The notes beneath the pieces were generated by a model that saw nothing but the letters and a program-made list of their open reading frames with translations, did not search any database and was not told the origin of the DNA. Source: Candidatus Electrothrix communis (lineage in GTDB: Bacteria > Desulfobacterota > Desulfobulbia > Desulfobulbales > Desulfobulbaceae). From it: a stretch of 64,000 nucleotides of DNA. Position 1 is the stretch's first letter. Every line of letters starts with the position of its first letter. Both the position numbers and the translations under genes were made by a program. The stretch lies in the NCBI GenBank assembly GCA_030644725.1, contig CP130629.1, positions 2,867,501 through 2,931,500 on the forward strand, in the 5' to 3' direction. Below are positions 17,809 to 26,805 of this stretch, in pieces.

Positions 17809-18204
17809 TCATTCACCAATCTGGCCCAACTGAAATGTTTGCACCCTTTTTGTCACCCTTCCCTGCTCATCCTGGTAATCGATAATCAGGCCAACCGGGA
17901 TCTGCATCTCTTTTTTCCCGTGCAGGACAGTCTGCTGGCGATCCGAGGAATAATAATACTGACCCGCAAGGGGCGAATAATCCGCTTCGCCGAGCAGTTC
18001 TTCCACCTCGGTTTGTGCCATACCCTTGCGCAGATGCCTGGAGATCACCGCAAGGCTGGCATAATCCCGGTGCGCCTTATACCCACGGCTCGCCGATTCC
18101 AGCTCCTGAGCCTGGGTGTTACAGCCGACCAGCAACAGGAAAACGATAAACAACAGGAAACGCTGCTGCTGCCTGAACAGCCTGCCTGTCTTAGGGTTTG
18201 GCAA
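17809..18204 (-). CDS. Small lipoprotein, BamE/SmpA-like
   Basis: A 131-residue lipoprotein: hydrophobic signal (RFLLFIVFLLLVGC) with acylated Cys at about residue 28, then a short helix-turn (ISRHLRKGMAQTEVEELLGEADY) typical of BamE/SmpA-type folds, where a small alpha/beta domain follows a K/G-M-x-x-x-E-V turn, and beta strands (QYYYSSDRQ, VGLIIDYQDEQGRVTK). The start is TTG 18204, within the 3' end of the NodB gene (14-bp overlap), so the two are translationally coupled. Its tight linkage to a cell-wall enzyme suggests a partner or protective role, which is inference. Confidence 0.65.
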   Translation of the reverse strand: MPNPKTGRLFRQQQRFLLFIVFLLLVGCNTQAQELESASRGYKAHRDYASLAVISRHLRKGMAQTEVEELLGEADYSPLAGQYYYSSDRQQTVLHGKKEMQIPVGLIIDYQDEQGRVTKRVQTFQLGQIGE

Positions 18205-19267
18205 AGGAAAACCCCCATTGCTTAAGCTGCTCGATAAATCCCCCCAGGTCCTCAGCAGTATCTTTCAGTACATGCATGAGCACGTTGAATTCGGTTCTGC
18301 TTTGGCTTCTCTGAAATTGCTGCTCAATCATGGCCCGTTTACTCGGCCCCAGCCCCTTGGGCGATTTCCAGTCCTCGGTATCAATATCCCAGTTCTGAAT
18401 GGTCAGGGAAAGTTCGTTTGCCACGGCAACAAGCTCCCAATCGTATGGTCGCCAGCCGCCTGCACCGTAGGGTGGACGAATCCTGGTCGGCGTGACTCCG
18501 GCAGCCTTTCTGATGCTTTCCTGGGTCTTTTCCAATTCCTTCCGCACCGCCGATCTGGACAGCCCGACCAAGTTCGGATGGGTGTAGGAATGATTCTGCA
18601 CCCTATGGCCCCGGTCCGCGATTTCTTTCACCGCCGACGGGGAGCTGTCCACTTCCTGTCCTAAAACGTAAAATTCCGCCTTGATGCCATATCGATCCAG
18701 CGTGTCCAGAATGGAATGCAGCGAGCCGGTCGGAGCCGGGCCGTCGTCAAAGGAAAGCAGTACGGCTTTGCCGGTTCCTCCTGCCGGAGTTGTCAACCTT
18801 CTCCAGGTTCGGCCGCCCACATCAATTCTACCGTCAGGGCGAGACATAAAGGTCTTCTGCACATCCTTGATCGCCTGAATCAGCTCATCCGTGCATTGAT
18901 CGCTCACCTCCAAAGGGCGCGACAGGATTTCATTGAACAGGGAATAGACCACCCGCACATCCTGCGGACGATTCTGACCGCCCTGCCCCACGGAACCGGA
19001 GATTTCTTCCATTCCTTCTCTCTCCGGCCTTTCAGCCGCCGCTGTGAGTTCCCGCCAGGTTCTGCCGCCCACATCTATCCTGCCGTCTGGGCGAGAGAGA
19101 AAGCCCTGCTGAAAATCCCGAATCGCCTGAAGCAGCGCATCTGTGACCTGATCGCTGACCGGCAGCGGCGTGGATAAAATTTTGTTGAACAAAACATAAA
19201 CTACCTGGACATCGTCGGAACGGTTCCTGCCGTTTTCACCGACTGAACCGGTAAGAGAGTTTGCCAT
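18191..19267 (-). CDS. Two-repeat protein fused to NodB polysaccharide deacetylase
   Basis: A 358-residue protein with the same two ~75-residue modules as 15688-17670 (about 2-160; each closing RPDGRIDVGGRTW), followed by a NodB domain (about 165-350): VLLSFDDGPAPTG (catalytic and metal Asp pair), NHSYTHPNL (metal His), RPPYGAGGWR, and a C-terminal LMHVLKDTAEDL. NodB enzymes de-N-acetylate peptidoglycan or other N-acetyl-glycans. No signal peptide is present. Start is ATG 19267, preceded by AGGTGG; the upstream ATG at 19279 has no ribosome site. It overlaps the following lipoprotein gene. Confidence 0.85.
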   Translation of the reverse strand: MANSLTGSVGENGRNRSDDVQVVYVLFNKILSTPLPVSDQVTDALLQAIRDFQQGFLSRPDGRIDVGGRTWRELTAAAERPEREGMEEISGSVGQGGQNRPQDVRVVYSLFNEILSRPLEVSDQCTDELIQAIKDVQKTFMSRPDGRIDVGGRTWRRLTTPAGGTGKAVLLSFDDGPAPTGSLHSILDTLDRYGIKAEFYVLGQEVDSSPSAVKEIADRGHRVQNHSYTHPNLVGLSRSAVRKELEKTQESIRKAAGVTPTRIRPPYGAGGWRPYDWELVAVANELSLTIQNWDIDTEDWKSPKGLGPSKRAMIEQQFQRSQSRTEFNVLMHVLKDTAEDLGGFIEQLKQWGFSFAKP

Positions 19268-19395
19268 TGTCCACCTCATGAGGAAAGGATGTTTGAAATG
19301 CCCGTTTGTACTGCCAGCAATGTCGAGAGGTATAAAGTCAATCCTGGCGGCAAAACTTGTTGAATTGAGAGGTTACAGCATGCTCATAAAAAAAG

Positions 19396-20511
19396 CTATA
19401 AATTCTGATCTCCCTTTCTCAACGACTTCGACGGCATTCTACCACCTATGATAAGCCGAAGAAATCCAGGGGTAATCATATTCAAGACGCTGAAGGCCGC
19501 AACTGAAACCGAGACAACAAAAACGGGAATCAAAAAATACAAGGATAAGACGAAGACATCACTGCTTGGCTGTAAAAAATAATAGGCCGTTTTGCGCGTC
19601 ATGGTGAGTAACGGCTCATGGACGGCAAAAACAAAAAAACTCCAACCTGCTGCCCGGAGCAGGAAGGATTTCATCTTCGGCATCTCCACCATAAATTTTG
19701 TGCCGTAAAGGGCAGAGGCCAAGCCCAATAACAGGCCGATTCGATGGATATGCCCGTGGAACGTGCTGCCCATCAAAAGTAAATCTGCTGTCAGCACAGC
19801 GAGATAAAGAGGAAGAACCCACTTCCCGACATGATCGATTATAAAAATATCCCTTTGCAAAACAGCGAGAAACGCGCCCGCATAAAAAAAGAAGCAAGCT
19901 GTTGCACAGGGGATGTTCCACGGCCAAAACGGGTAAAACCAACATAGAAAGAGGGTGAGCAGAGCAAACCTCGGGAGAAACTTCAGGAAGAACTGGATAA
20001 GCGGGACCAGCAAAATCATAACCATCAGATCTCGGATAAACCAAAACTGATATGCCACCGGGAACCGGTCGATCCCGAAAAGAGCGTTGAGATAATCGTA
20101 CAGAGTATACGCGGATATTGCTCCACCTTGCTCAGGAAAATAGCTGTTCAGCGCCGGTAAGGATTGGGCTATGGCCAGCAACACCAGGGTGAGACCGTTC
20201 CAGAAGAGAAACGGAAGAACAAGAGATCGCAGACGAGTGGCCAGCTTGTTGCCATACTGACGCCACGACCATTGCATTCCAAGGAAAAACAGATACCCTG
20301 ATAACAAAAAAAATAAGGGTACAGCAACGCGGGCGAGATGCTGAGAAATGATGTCCCTGATAAGGCCGGACAACCAATGTGATTCAGCCACACCCTGGGT
20401 TTGGCCCGAGAAATCAACGGTTGCCGCATACCCGTGAATAAAAACAACGCCTATAATCAGAGGAAAACGTAAGCAGGCTATTCGCTCGGAAGATGACTGA
20501 GCCAATTTCAT
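19396..20511 (-). CDS. Acyltransferase-3 family membrane O-acyltransferase
   Basis: A 371-residue protein with about 10 TM helices and the acyltransferase-3 signature: RIACLRFPLIIGVVFIHGY near the N-terminus (catalytic-type histidine) and RVAVPLFFLLSGYLFF. Such proteins move acyl groups to sugars of lipopolysaccharide or capsule on the periplasmic side. The start overlaps the stop of the next upstream gene (20508-22598) by 4 bp. It is the last gene of the polysaccharide region. Confidence 0.88.
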   Translation of the reverse strand: MKLAQSSSERIACLRFPLIIGVVFIHGYAATVDFSGQTQGVAESHWLSGLIRDIISQHLARVAVPLFFLLSGYLFFLGMQWSWRQYGNKLATRLRSLVLPFLFWNGLTLVLLAIAQSLPALNSYFPEQGGAISAYTLYDYLNALFGIDRFPVAYQFWFIRDLMVMILLVPLIQFFLKFLPRFALLTLFLCWFYPFWPWNIPCATACFFFYAGAFLAVLQRDIFIIDHVGKWVLPLYLAVLTADLLLMGSTFHGHIHRIGLLLGLASALYGTKFMVEMPKMKSFLLRAAGWSFFVFAVHEPLLTMTRKTAYYFLQPSSDVFVLSLYFLIPVFVVSVSVAAFSVLNMITPGFLRLIIGGRMPSKSLRKGDQNL

Positions 20512-22598
20512 GGAGCGACGTGATCAAGGAGAAACACATTTAAATCTTTACCGATTAACCCGCCAGCATAATCTGAAATATGGTCAGAATAACTGTACAA
20601 GAGCCGACCGTCTTTATAGGGATCACAGACGCCGCGTTCCAGATCACACATATATTTGGTCGTATCAAATATTTTTATAGCTTCAGGGGAGCCAGAGGCC
20701 ACCTCTTGCAATAGTTCTCGGTATATTTTTGAAAGGGCAATATGCTTATCAAGCGGCAGATGGCATTGTTGATTTGTTTTTTGCGCCAAAATATCATTCA
20801 AAAAAGGCAGTGCTGTTTTCCTGCCGAGGCAATCCCTCGGATCAGGCAGCGTCGGATTATCAACAAGAAGAACCACTTTTTTCCCTGCCGCTATCAGTTT
20901 ATCCGTTGTTGCCCTGAGAGCCTCCACGGCCAAGGGATATAATTTTGTCCCCTTCTCAGGCAGATCCTCAAGAAGCAGACGAGGCTTGAGATGAAATATC
21001 GCCCGTGCCGCAGTAACCAGAACAACAGTCTCGATACTCGGATTTTCCGCAATGGCCTTCACTGCCATACGAGCCAACTTTTGGTAATCTTTATAGACAA
21101 TGCTTTCAGAGAGCAAGGGAACAGGCGCACCGTTTGCTCCGTTTCCCCCGATGAACAACCATCGCCCGTCTTTACCTGATGTTCGTATCAGGCCCTGATA
21201 CAGGGAGGCTGCTTTACTATCGCCAAGCAGGGCAAACCGAGACGGTTGCCGGACATCCTGTACACAAAAGGCAAAAAGCGCTTTGTCTTCCTGAGAGGTT
21301 ATTCCGCATTCGCGGGTTACGAGTTTTTCCGAAATTCCCCCGCCCCAGCCAGTCCCCTTATTCGGGTTTGTCTGCACAACATGACGAAGGGGTATGCCGT
21401 CTTGTGTAGAGATAAAGACACCAAGAACGGCGACAGCACACATGGTGAGTACCAATACAATCGTTTTTCCCCTCCTGTGCCCGCCGAAACGAAGAGGACG
21501 TTCGATAAATTTATAGGTCAACCAGGCAAGGAGAACAGAGAGGCTAACGGCCGTGATCCGTGTCCATCGTGATGGTGTTTCGCAATGGATAATGCGAGCA
21601 AAGGACAGGAGCGGCCAATGCCATAAATACAGAGGATAGCTGATCAAGCCAAACCATACCAGGAGACGATGTGACAGAACTCTGCGGTTGAACCAAGCCT
21701 GCGGGCCTGCCGCAATGATACAGACAGCCCCTGTCACAGGGACTAAGGCCCTCCATCCGGGAAAAGGCATTTCTTGATTAATGGCCATCAGGCCAGCAAC
21801 CAGCAGAACAGCTCCGGTGAACGATTGCACATTGTGTAATAGAGAAACAGCCGCAGCTGCCCCGGCTGAGGCAGGACTTTTTCCAGAAAAAACTCTTCTT
21901 GCTGCGCTGTCAATCTTTGCTCTTAATCCGACGAAAAGATTTTGTGGATAAAGGCGGATGTAGGCCAAAATTGCCCCTGCCAGCAATTCCCAAAAACGGG
22001 TCTGAGGTAAGTAAAAGGCTGCGGCAGCATCATCCTGCATTTCCCACATATTCAAGGCAAAGGAAAGAACTGCGAGCCCAATAATCAGGAGAAAGACATG
22101 CTGACGCCGCTTCCAGGCAAACCAAAGCAGCAGAGGCCAAACGATGTAAAACTGCTCCTCAATACCCAGCGACCAGAGATGCAAGAACGGTTTTGTATGG
22201 CTGGCCGTATCAAAATACCCGCTTTCCCGCCAGAAGAGAATATTTGCGACAAAGCCTGCTCCTCCGATGATATGTTTTCCCAGCTCGGCAAATTCATCAG
22301 CAAGTAACGAGAACCACCCAACAGCAAAAACGGATATCAATACCAACAGCAAGGCCGGAAAGATACGCCTGATACGGCGGCTGTAGAATTCCAAAAAACT
22401 GAAACGCTTATGTTCCAGGTTTTCAAAAATAATTGTCGAGATAAGAAAACCTGAAATAACAAAAAAGATATCAACGCCAAGAAACCCTCCCGGCATTCGG
22501 GACGGCGCAGCATGAAAAATAACAACCGCCAAAACAGCTATTGCACGTAATCCGTCAATGTCAGGACGATATTTTGGGTGGCTTAACCCGGTCTTCAT
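20508..22598 (-). CDS. OafA-type acyltransferase with C-terminal SGNH domain
   Basis: A 696-residue protein. The N-terminal half (about 1-370) is an acyltransferase-3 membrane domain (YRPDIDGLRAIAVLAVVIFHA, FFVISGFLIS, LHLWSLGIEEQFYIVWP). The C-terminal half (about 430-690) is a soluble SGNH domain (LLGDSKAASLYQG as block I with Gly-Asp-Ser, and YSDHISDYAG as the block with Asp/His). This architecture acetylates O-antigen or capsule sugars, with the SGNH part completing transfer in the periplasm. It is coupled to the downstream acyltransferase gene by an ATGA overlap. Confidence 0.92.
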   Translation of the reverse strand: MKTGLSHPKYRPDIDGLRAIAVLAVVIFHAAPSRMPGGFLGVDIFFVISGFLISTIIFENLEHKRFSFLEFYSRRIRRIFPALLLVLISVFAVGWFSLLADEFAELGKHIIGGAGFVANILFWRESGYFDTASHTKPFLHLWSLGIEEQFYIVWPLLLWFAWKRRQHVFLLIIGLAVLSFALNMWEMQDDAAAAFYLPQTRFWELLAGAILAYIRLYPQNLFVGLRAKIDSAARRVFSGKSPASAGAAAAVSLLHNVQSFTGAVLLVAGLMAINQEMPFPGWRALVPVTGAVCIIAAGPQAWFNRRVLSHRLLVWFGLISYPLYLWHWPLLSFARIIHCETPSRWTRITAVSLSVLLAWLTYKFIERPLRFGGHRRGKTIVLVLTMCAVAVLGVFISTQDGIPLRHVVQTNPNKGTGWGGGISEKLVTRECGITSQEDKALFAFCVQDVRQPSRFALLGDSKAASLYQGLIRTSGKDGRWLFIGGNGANGAPVPLLSESIVYKDYQKLARMAVKAIAENPSIETVVLVTAARAIFHLKPRLLLEDLPEKGTKLYPLAVEALRATTDKLIAAGKKVVLLVDNPTLPDPRDCLGRKTALPFLNDILAQKTNQQCHLPLDKHIALSKIYRELLQEVASGSPEAIKIFDTTKYMCDLERGVCDPYKDGRLLYSYSDHISDYAGGLIGKDLNVFLLDHVAP

Positions 22599-22676
22599 CT
22601 ATTCCTCCTGCCCTCTGCTTCTTTATGATCTCGGTACCCCGAAGAAATTATTTGAATCAAAGGATGACGGGACATC

Positions 22677-24728
22677 TCAACGTTCTTGCAGTTGCGGTAC
22701 CACCGCGTAGGCGGTTAAATTTTTCGACAATATTTTATTTTCGATCAACCAGTCATTCTTCGATAACTGTGAGAGATACGATAATATTCTTTCATTTGCC
22801 CGATAAAGGTGTTTTTGCTGCCTGAGAACCGCTGCGACCTGACTCGGGGCAACCATAGCAAAGGCTGAGATGATCTCATGGGGCTGCACCATTTTTTCCT
22901 GATCAAGCAGGACTAGATACTGCCTGTCAGGAGAAAACTGTTCTGTAATACCTTGGGCACTATCGACCGTGAGTACCGAAACGGGGCTGTCCGGCGGGAG
23001 AACATTGGCGACAATTTCACCCTGATTCTGCCAGCCAACAAAATGCCGGGTGACGATGGTCAACGGCAGCTCTTCTGAAAAAAGCCCGCTCAGTCCACAA
23101 ATAGGTCTGCTCTCCTTGTTGCTGCATTCCTGCTGAAGGGCAGCTTGATCTCCGCCCACGGATCGTACCGTCTCAATTAACAAACTTTCTGCACTGCTTT
23201 GCAGGACAGGATGTCCGGGGGGATGGCGAAACGTCCACCACGCCATTGCAGACATGCTCAAAAATACAGCGGCCTGCATTACTCGGTACTGACCAAGCCG
23301 ACGGTACAGTATCCCGGCAAGCAGTCCTGCAAGACAGCAGGTCGCGACAAGCAAACTCCACCCTTCCCGTTGATACGAAGAAAACTGGAGAAAACCGGTC
23401 GAAGCCTGAACAGTGGTCAGGGCTCCCCAAATACCGAGCAGCACAGTCCCCATCTGCTGACGATAGAAACCGTACCCCAAACAAGAGATAAAAAGGGACA
23501 ACAACGACCACCCCATCAGGTCGATAGAGAGGTTGGCAAAACCGAATCGCTTTATTGTGAAAAAATCCACCACCAGATGAAAATAAGGACTGACAATAAT
23601 GGTGTCGACAAGCCTGCTACGAGTTACTGGCTGCTTTTTCGTTGCTTGCTGCACCTTATGCACAATCTTTTCCGTGGTTGCCTTTTCTTCCCCCCCGTAT
23701 TGCATAAGAACCCGGGCAGTGTTGAAACGTTGCCCGGATCCTGCCTGCCAAAAATGAAAACCGGTTAACGAGACAGCGGGTAAACAGAGCACGACAAGAA
23801 ACATGGTTTGTCGCAACCAATGTTGGCGGGTTCTCACCAGCGCCACAAGGCGTTCCATAACAAAAATAATAAAAAGATGGAGCAACATCATCGGGACAGA
23901 AGCAGCCAACCCAAGACAGGCAATAACAAAAAGCATCGGCGAGCCGTGCTGCTTTCTGTTTTTCCCGGCAAGCAGACTGTATAAATACAAAATACAGGGA
24001 ATAAGCAGCAAACCGAATTGATTGGCAAAGGCCCCTATACCGGTTTTTATAAGTAAATTCATGCCGGGAAAACAGGCCGCACAAAAACTACCGAACACTG
24101 CTGAACGCCGGTTCATTAGCCGATCAAGCAGAACATAAATTGCCAGGACCAGAGCTGTCCCGAAAAAGGCTCCGCCAAATCTGGCAACGACATAGGGATC
24201 AAGCCCGAAGACCAGGACAGGCAACGCCAAAATCCAGTGATACCCTGTCGGATAGACAATATTAAAAAGCCGGGCCTCTTCCGTAAGATAGCGGAGATAA
24301 TGCAAATGGGTATAGGCGTCGGATTGGCCCAAGGCCGCAGTCTGCATAGGATGGAGAGAACGAACAGTAAAGGCGGCAACCAGGATAAGCAGAAGAGGCC
24401 TGTACCGCTTTCCAAAGCGGATAGAGAGCAGGTGCTGAAGAGATTGACGTGAACGACGCGACAAGAAAATGAGCAGCGAAAGACCCACAAAAAAAACGAG
24501 ATATAACGCTGTTTCAGCTTGTGGAGACTGACCAACCAGATGCGACCAAGTAAGGCCGATGGCTGCTTGACAGCTGGCTCCGATCAGGATGGCCCCAAGG
24601 ACAATTTCCGGCCAGTCCCGTTTCGGCAGAAAAAAAATCGCAAGAGGCAAAGTAGGAAGGACTAGGAGTACAAGGAAACTCGCTGTCACCATACCCATCT
24701 GAACGAGAAGTAGAGCCATAATATTCAA
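22677..24728 (-). CDS. GT-C-type membrane glycosyltransferase-like protein
   Basis: A 683-residue membrane protein with about 12 TM helices in the first 500 residues and a soluble C-terminal domain of about 150 residues. A motif LGQSDAYTHLHYLRYL after the third or fourth helix is like the acidic motif in the first luminal loop of GT-C fold transferases, which use polyprenyl-phosphate sugars. A specific family cannot be named from the sequence. It lies between an acyltransferase and GT2 genes, consistent with a role in glycan assembly or modification. Confidence 0.65.
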   Translation of the reverse strand: MNIMALLLVQMGMVTASFLVLLVLPTLPLAIFFLPKRDWPEIVLGAILIGASCQAAIGLTWSHLVGQSPQAETALYLVFFVGLSLLIFLSRRSRQSLQHLLSIRFGKRYRPLLLILVAAFTVRSLHPMQTAALGQSDAYTHLHYLRYLTEEARLFNIVYPTGYHWILALPVLVFGLDPYVVARFGGAFFGTALVLAIYVLLDRLMNRRSAVFGSFCAACFPGMNLLIKTGIGAFANQFGLLLIPCILYLYSLLAGKNRKQHGSPMLFVIACLGLAASVPMMLLHLFIIFVMERLVALVRTRQHWLRQTMFLVVLCLPAVSLTGFHFWQAGSGQRFNTARVLMQYGGEEKATTEKIVHKVQQATKKQPVTRSRLVDTIIVSPYFHLVVDFFTIKRFGFANLSIDLMGWSLLSLFISCLGYGFYRQQMGTVLLGIWGALTTVQASTGFLQFSSYQREGWSLLVATCCLAGLLAGILYRRLGQYRVMQAAVFLSMSAMAWWTFRHPPGHPVLQSSAESLLIETVRSVGGDQAALQQECSNKESRPICGLSGLFSEELPLTIVTRHFVGWQNQGEIVANVLPPDSPVSVLTVDSAQGITEQFSPDRQYLVLLDQEKMVQPHEIISAFAMVAPSQVAAVLRQQKHLYRANERILSYLSQLSKNDWLIENKILSKNLTAYAVVPQLQER

Positions 24729-24840
24729 ATCAGCAGAAAGAAGGCCGGGAGAAGCTTAATATATTCCTGCACGGGCAATCTTGCACAGAAAAGACGCTCT
24801 CTTTGCTGCGCAACAATGAATACAGTCCCGTGCGGTCAAT

Positions 24841-25848
24841 TTATACTCGAATGTCGCGCTCGCGATATCCATCAGCCAATCCAATAAAAAAGCTGAGAAA
24901 AAGGAGAATCCGCCATTGAAAAGGGTAGATTCTCTGTGCCGAATACTCTTGTCTTCGTAACCAATTCCAGCCCCATATTCCCCAAGGTGCAGAACAAAAC
25001 AGGGCCAGCAACCTGCGCAGACCTTGTTTGAGCAAACCGTCCTGCTGGTTCACTTTGCTCCAGAACAATCTGGCAGAATACCCCATCAGGTACACTCGCC
25101 GGGTAATCCCTGGTACCGTGAGCATATGCCAGTGAAGGCCTTCAGCAGCAGGATCGTACATCAAACGCATCCCCTGCTCAGCAAGCCGATATCCCAGCTC
25201 AAGATCTTCGTGGGAGGCATAGGCAAATGACTCGTCAAACCAGCCGCTTTGCTCCAGCAGCGCAGTTTTGACCGAGACATTACAGGTATAGAAAAATATC
25301 GGCCCAGCCTCTTTGCCCGGAGTCAGGTCTGCGTAATTAAAAAAATAGGCCTTACCGTCTGTGGCCAGCCAACGCATAAACACGTTGGGTTGCAGAGCAT
25401 CAGGAAAGGACACATAACCCAGTAATGCATCCTGTGTTGTCGGATGTTCCCGATGAAACTGGAGATGCCGTCCCACCAAGGTCTCGCTGGGCTCAATATC
25501 ATCTCCTGTGATGAACACCGCTTTCCCGCGAATCATGGACAGGCCGATATTCCGGGCTCTGGCCGGACCGCCATTTTTCTTGAGAAGAGCATAAGATAAC
25601 CGCAGGCTTGTCTGCTCGGCAAACTGCTTCAGAACCTCTGGGGTGTTGTCGTCCGAGCCGTCATCTACAATAATGACCTCATATACGCCCTTGTCCACTG
25701 TCTGTTGCTCAAGCCCCTGTAGGGTCCGAAGAAGGGCATCTGCCCGATTAAAGGTGGGCAAAAGGACAGAGAGTTCCAGAGGCTTAGCGGCATTAAAGCA
25801 GCTACTCTGACCAATGAATTTTATCTCCTGGCTCCTGCTCGGGTTCAT
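24841..25848 (-). CDS. GT2-family glycosyltransferase
   Basis: A ~335-residue glycosyltransferase. The start is set at ATG 25848 (MNPSRSQEI...) because it overlaps the stop of the previous gene by 4 bp (ATGA); a longer frame to 25902 is unlikely. GT2 motifs: LSVLLPTFNRADALLRTL, YEVIIVDDGSDDNTPE and FITGDDIEPSE (the DXD-like acidic site), then ASHEDLELGYRL (the ED-type catalytic region). A C-terminal hydrophobic segment may attach it to the membrane. Confidence 0.9.
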   Translation of the reverse strand: MNPSRSQEIKFIGQSSCFNAAKPLELSVLLPTFNRADALLRTLQGLEQQTVDKGVYEVIIVDDGSDDNTPEVLKQFAEQTSLRLSYALLKKNGGPARARNIGLSMIRGKAVFITGDDIEPSETLVGRHLQFHREHPTTQDALLGYVSFPDALQPNVFMRWLATDGKAYFFNYADLTPGKEAGPIFFYTCNVSVKTALLEQSGWFDESFAYASHEDLELGYRLAEQGMRLMYDPAAEGLHWHMLTVPGITRRVYLMGYSARLFWSKVNQQDGLLKQGLRRLLALFCSAPWGIWGWNWLRRQEYSAQRIYPFQWRILLFLSFFIGLADGYRERDIRV

Positions 25849-26798
25849 AATGATTCCAGGTCCACGTTGCGCCAAGAGAATTTGACCGCCGCCCGCAGCC
25901 ACCCTATCACATAGGCCATATAAATACGACTTGCCACTGCTGTATCATAAGAAGAAAACAGGCCGCTGCAACGAAAAATATTCGTTATAAGTCGGGTCAA
26001 CTGACTCTGTTCTGGCTGCTCAGCCATATATTGGGCCGGGACATCCCTAAGCGTCTTGGCCATAATGTAGTCTGTAACCCCCCCCCAATAATACCGCCGA
26101 TAAAAATACGTAGGTTTGACACGAAAAGCGGCAACATGGTGATTAACCTTTACTCCGGGATGATAGTAAAAGCTACCGCCAGCGGCCTGTATCCGATGAT
26201 GGAGCTGTACCTCCTCGCCGGAAAGAAGAAGGTCTTTTTTTCGCCCTAATCTCGTATCAAAGCCATTGAATTTTTCTAGCGTCGCCCTCTTGAGAATACA
26301 ATTACACCCCACCAGCCATTCCGTTCTAGGATCCAACAACCGGGCCTCTGTTCCCCAATCAACCCAGCCCAAGGCACTAAAATACTCTCTGGTCAACCAT
26401 GCTGGAGGCTCTTTTTCCCAGACCAGATTAACCGGTCCGCCCACCCAATCGGGCTCAGGATCGATTCCCTGAAAGCTCACAAGAATTTTCTCTAACCAGT
26501 CAGAAAGAGCTGTCGCGTCATCATCAATGAAGGCTATATACCGTCCCTGCCCATGCTGCCAGCCGGTGTTCCGTGCCTGAGAAAGTCCGGGAATCGATTC
26601 AAAGATATACTTGAAATTTTCATGAATTTTATACGCTTGACAAACAGCCTCTGTTCCATCTGTAGATACGTTGTCAACAACCAGCACCTCGTACTGCTCC
26701 TGTGACAGAGTCTGCTGATACAGGCTGTTTAGGCAGGGCCGCAAAAAATCTTCCCTATTATGGGTACAGACAATGACAGAGATGGTCGGAGATGTCAT
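25845..26798 (-). CDS. GT2-family glycosyltransferase
   Basis: A 317-residue GT-A fold enzyme: ISVIVCTHNREDFLRPCLNSL, YEVLVVDNVSTDGTE, AFIDDDATALSDWLE (acidic metal site) and LLSGEEVQLHHRI (catalytic ED-type acid). It adds a sugar from a nucleotide donor to the growing polysaccharide on the cytoplasmic face. Adjacent genes on both sides are also GT2 proteins, spaced 4 bp overlapping and 7 bp apart. Confidence 0.92.
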   Translation of the reverse strand: MTSPTISVIVCTHNREDFLRPCLNSLYQQTLSQEQYEVLVVDNVSTDGTEAVCQAYKIHENFKYIFESIPGLSQARNTGWQHGQGRYIAFIDDDATALSDWLEKILVSFQGIDPEPDWVGGPVNLVWEKEPPAWLTREYFSALGWVDWGTEARLLDPRTEWLVGCNCILKRATLEKFNGFDTRLGRKKDLLLSGEEVQLHHRIQAAGGSFYYHPGVKVNHHVAAFRVKPTYFYRRYYWGGVTDYIMAKTLRDVPAQYMAEQPEQSQLTRLITNIFRCSGLFSSYDTAVASRIYMAYVIGWLRAAVKFSWRNVDLESL

Positions 26799-26805
26799 TT
26801 AATAA

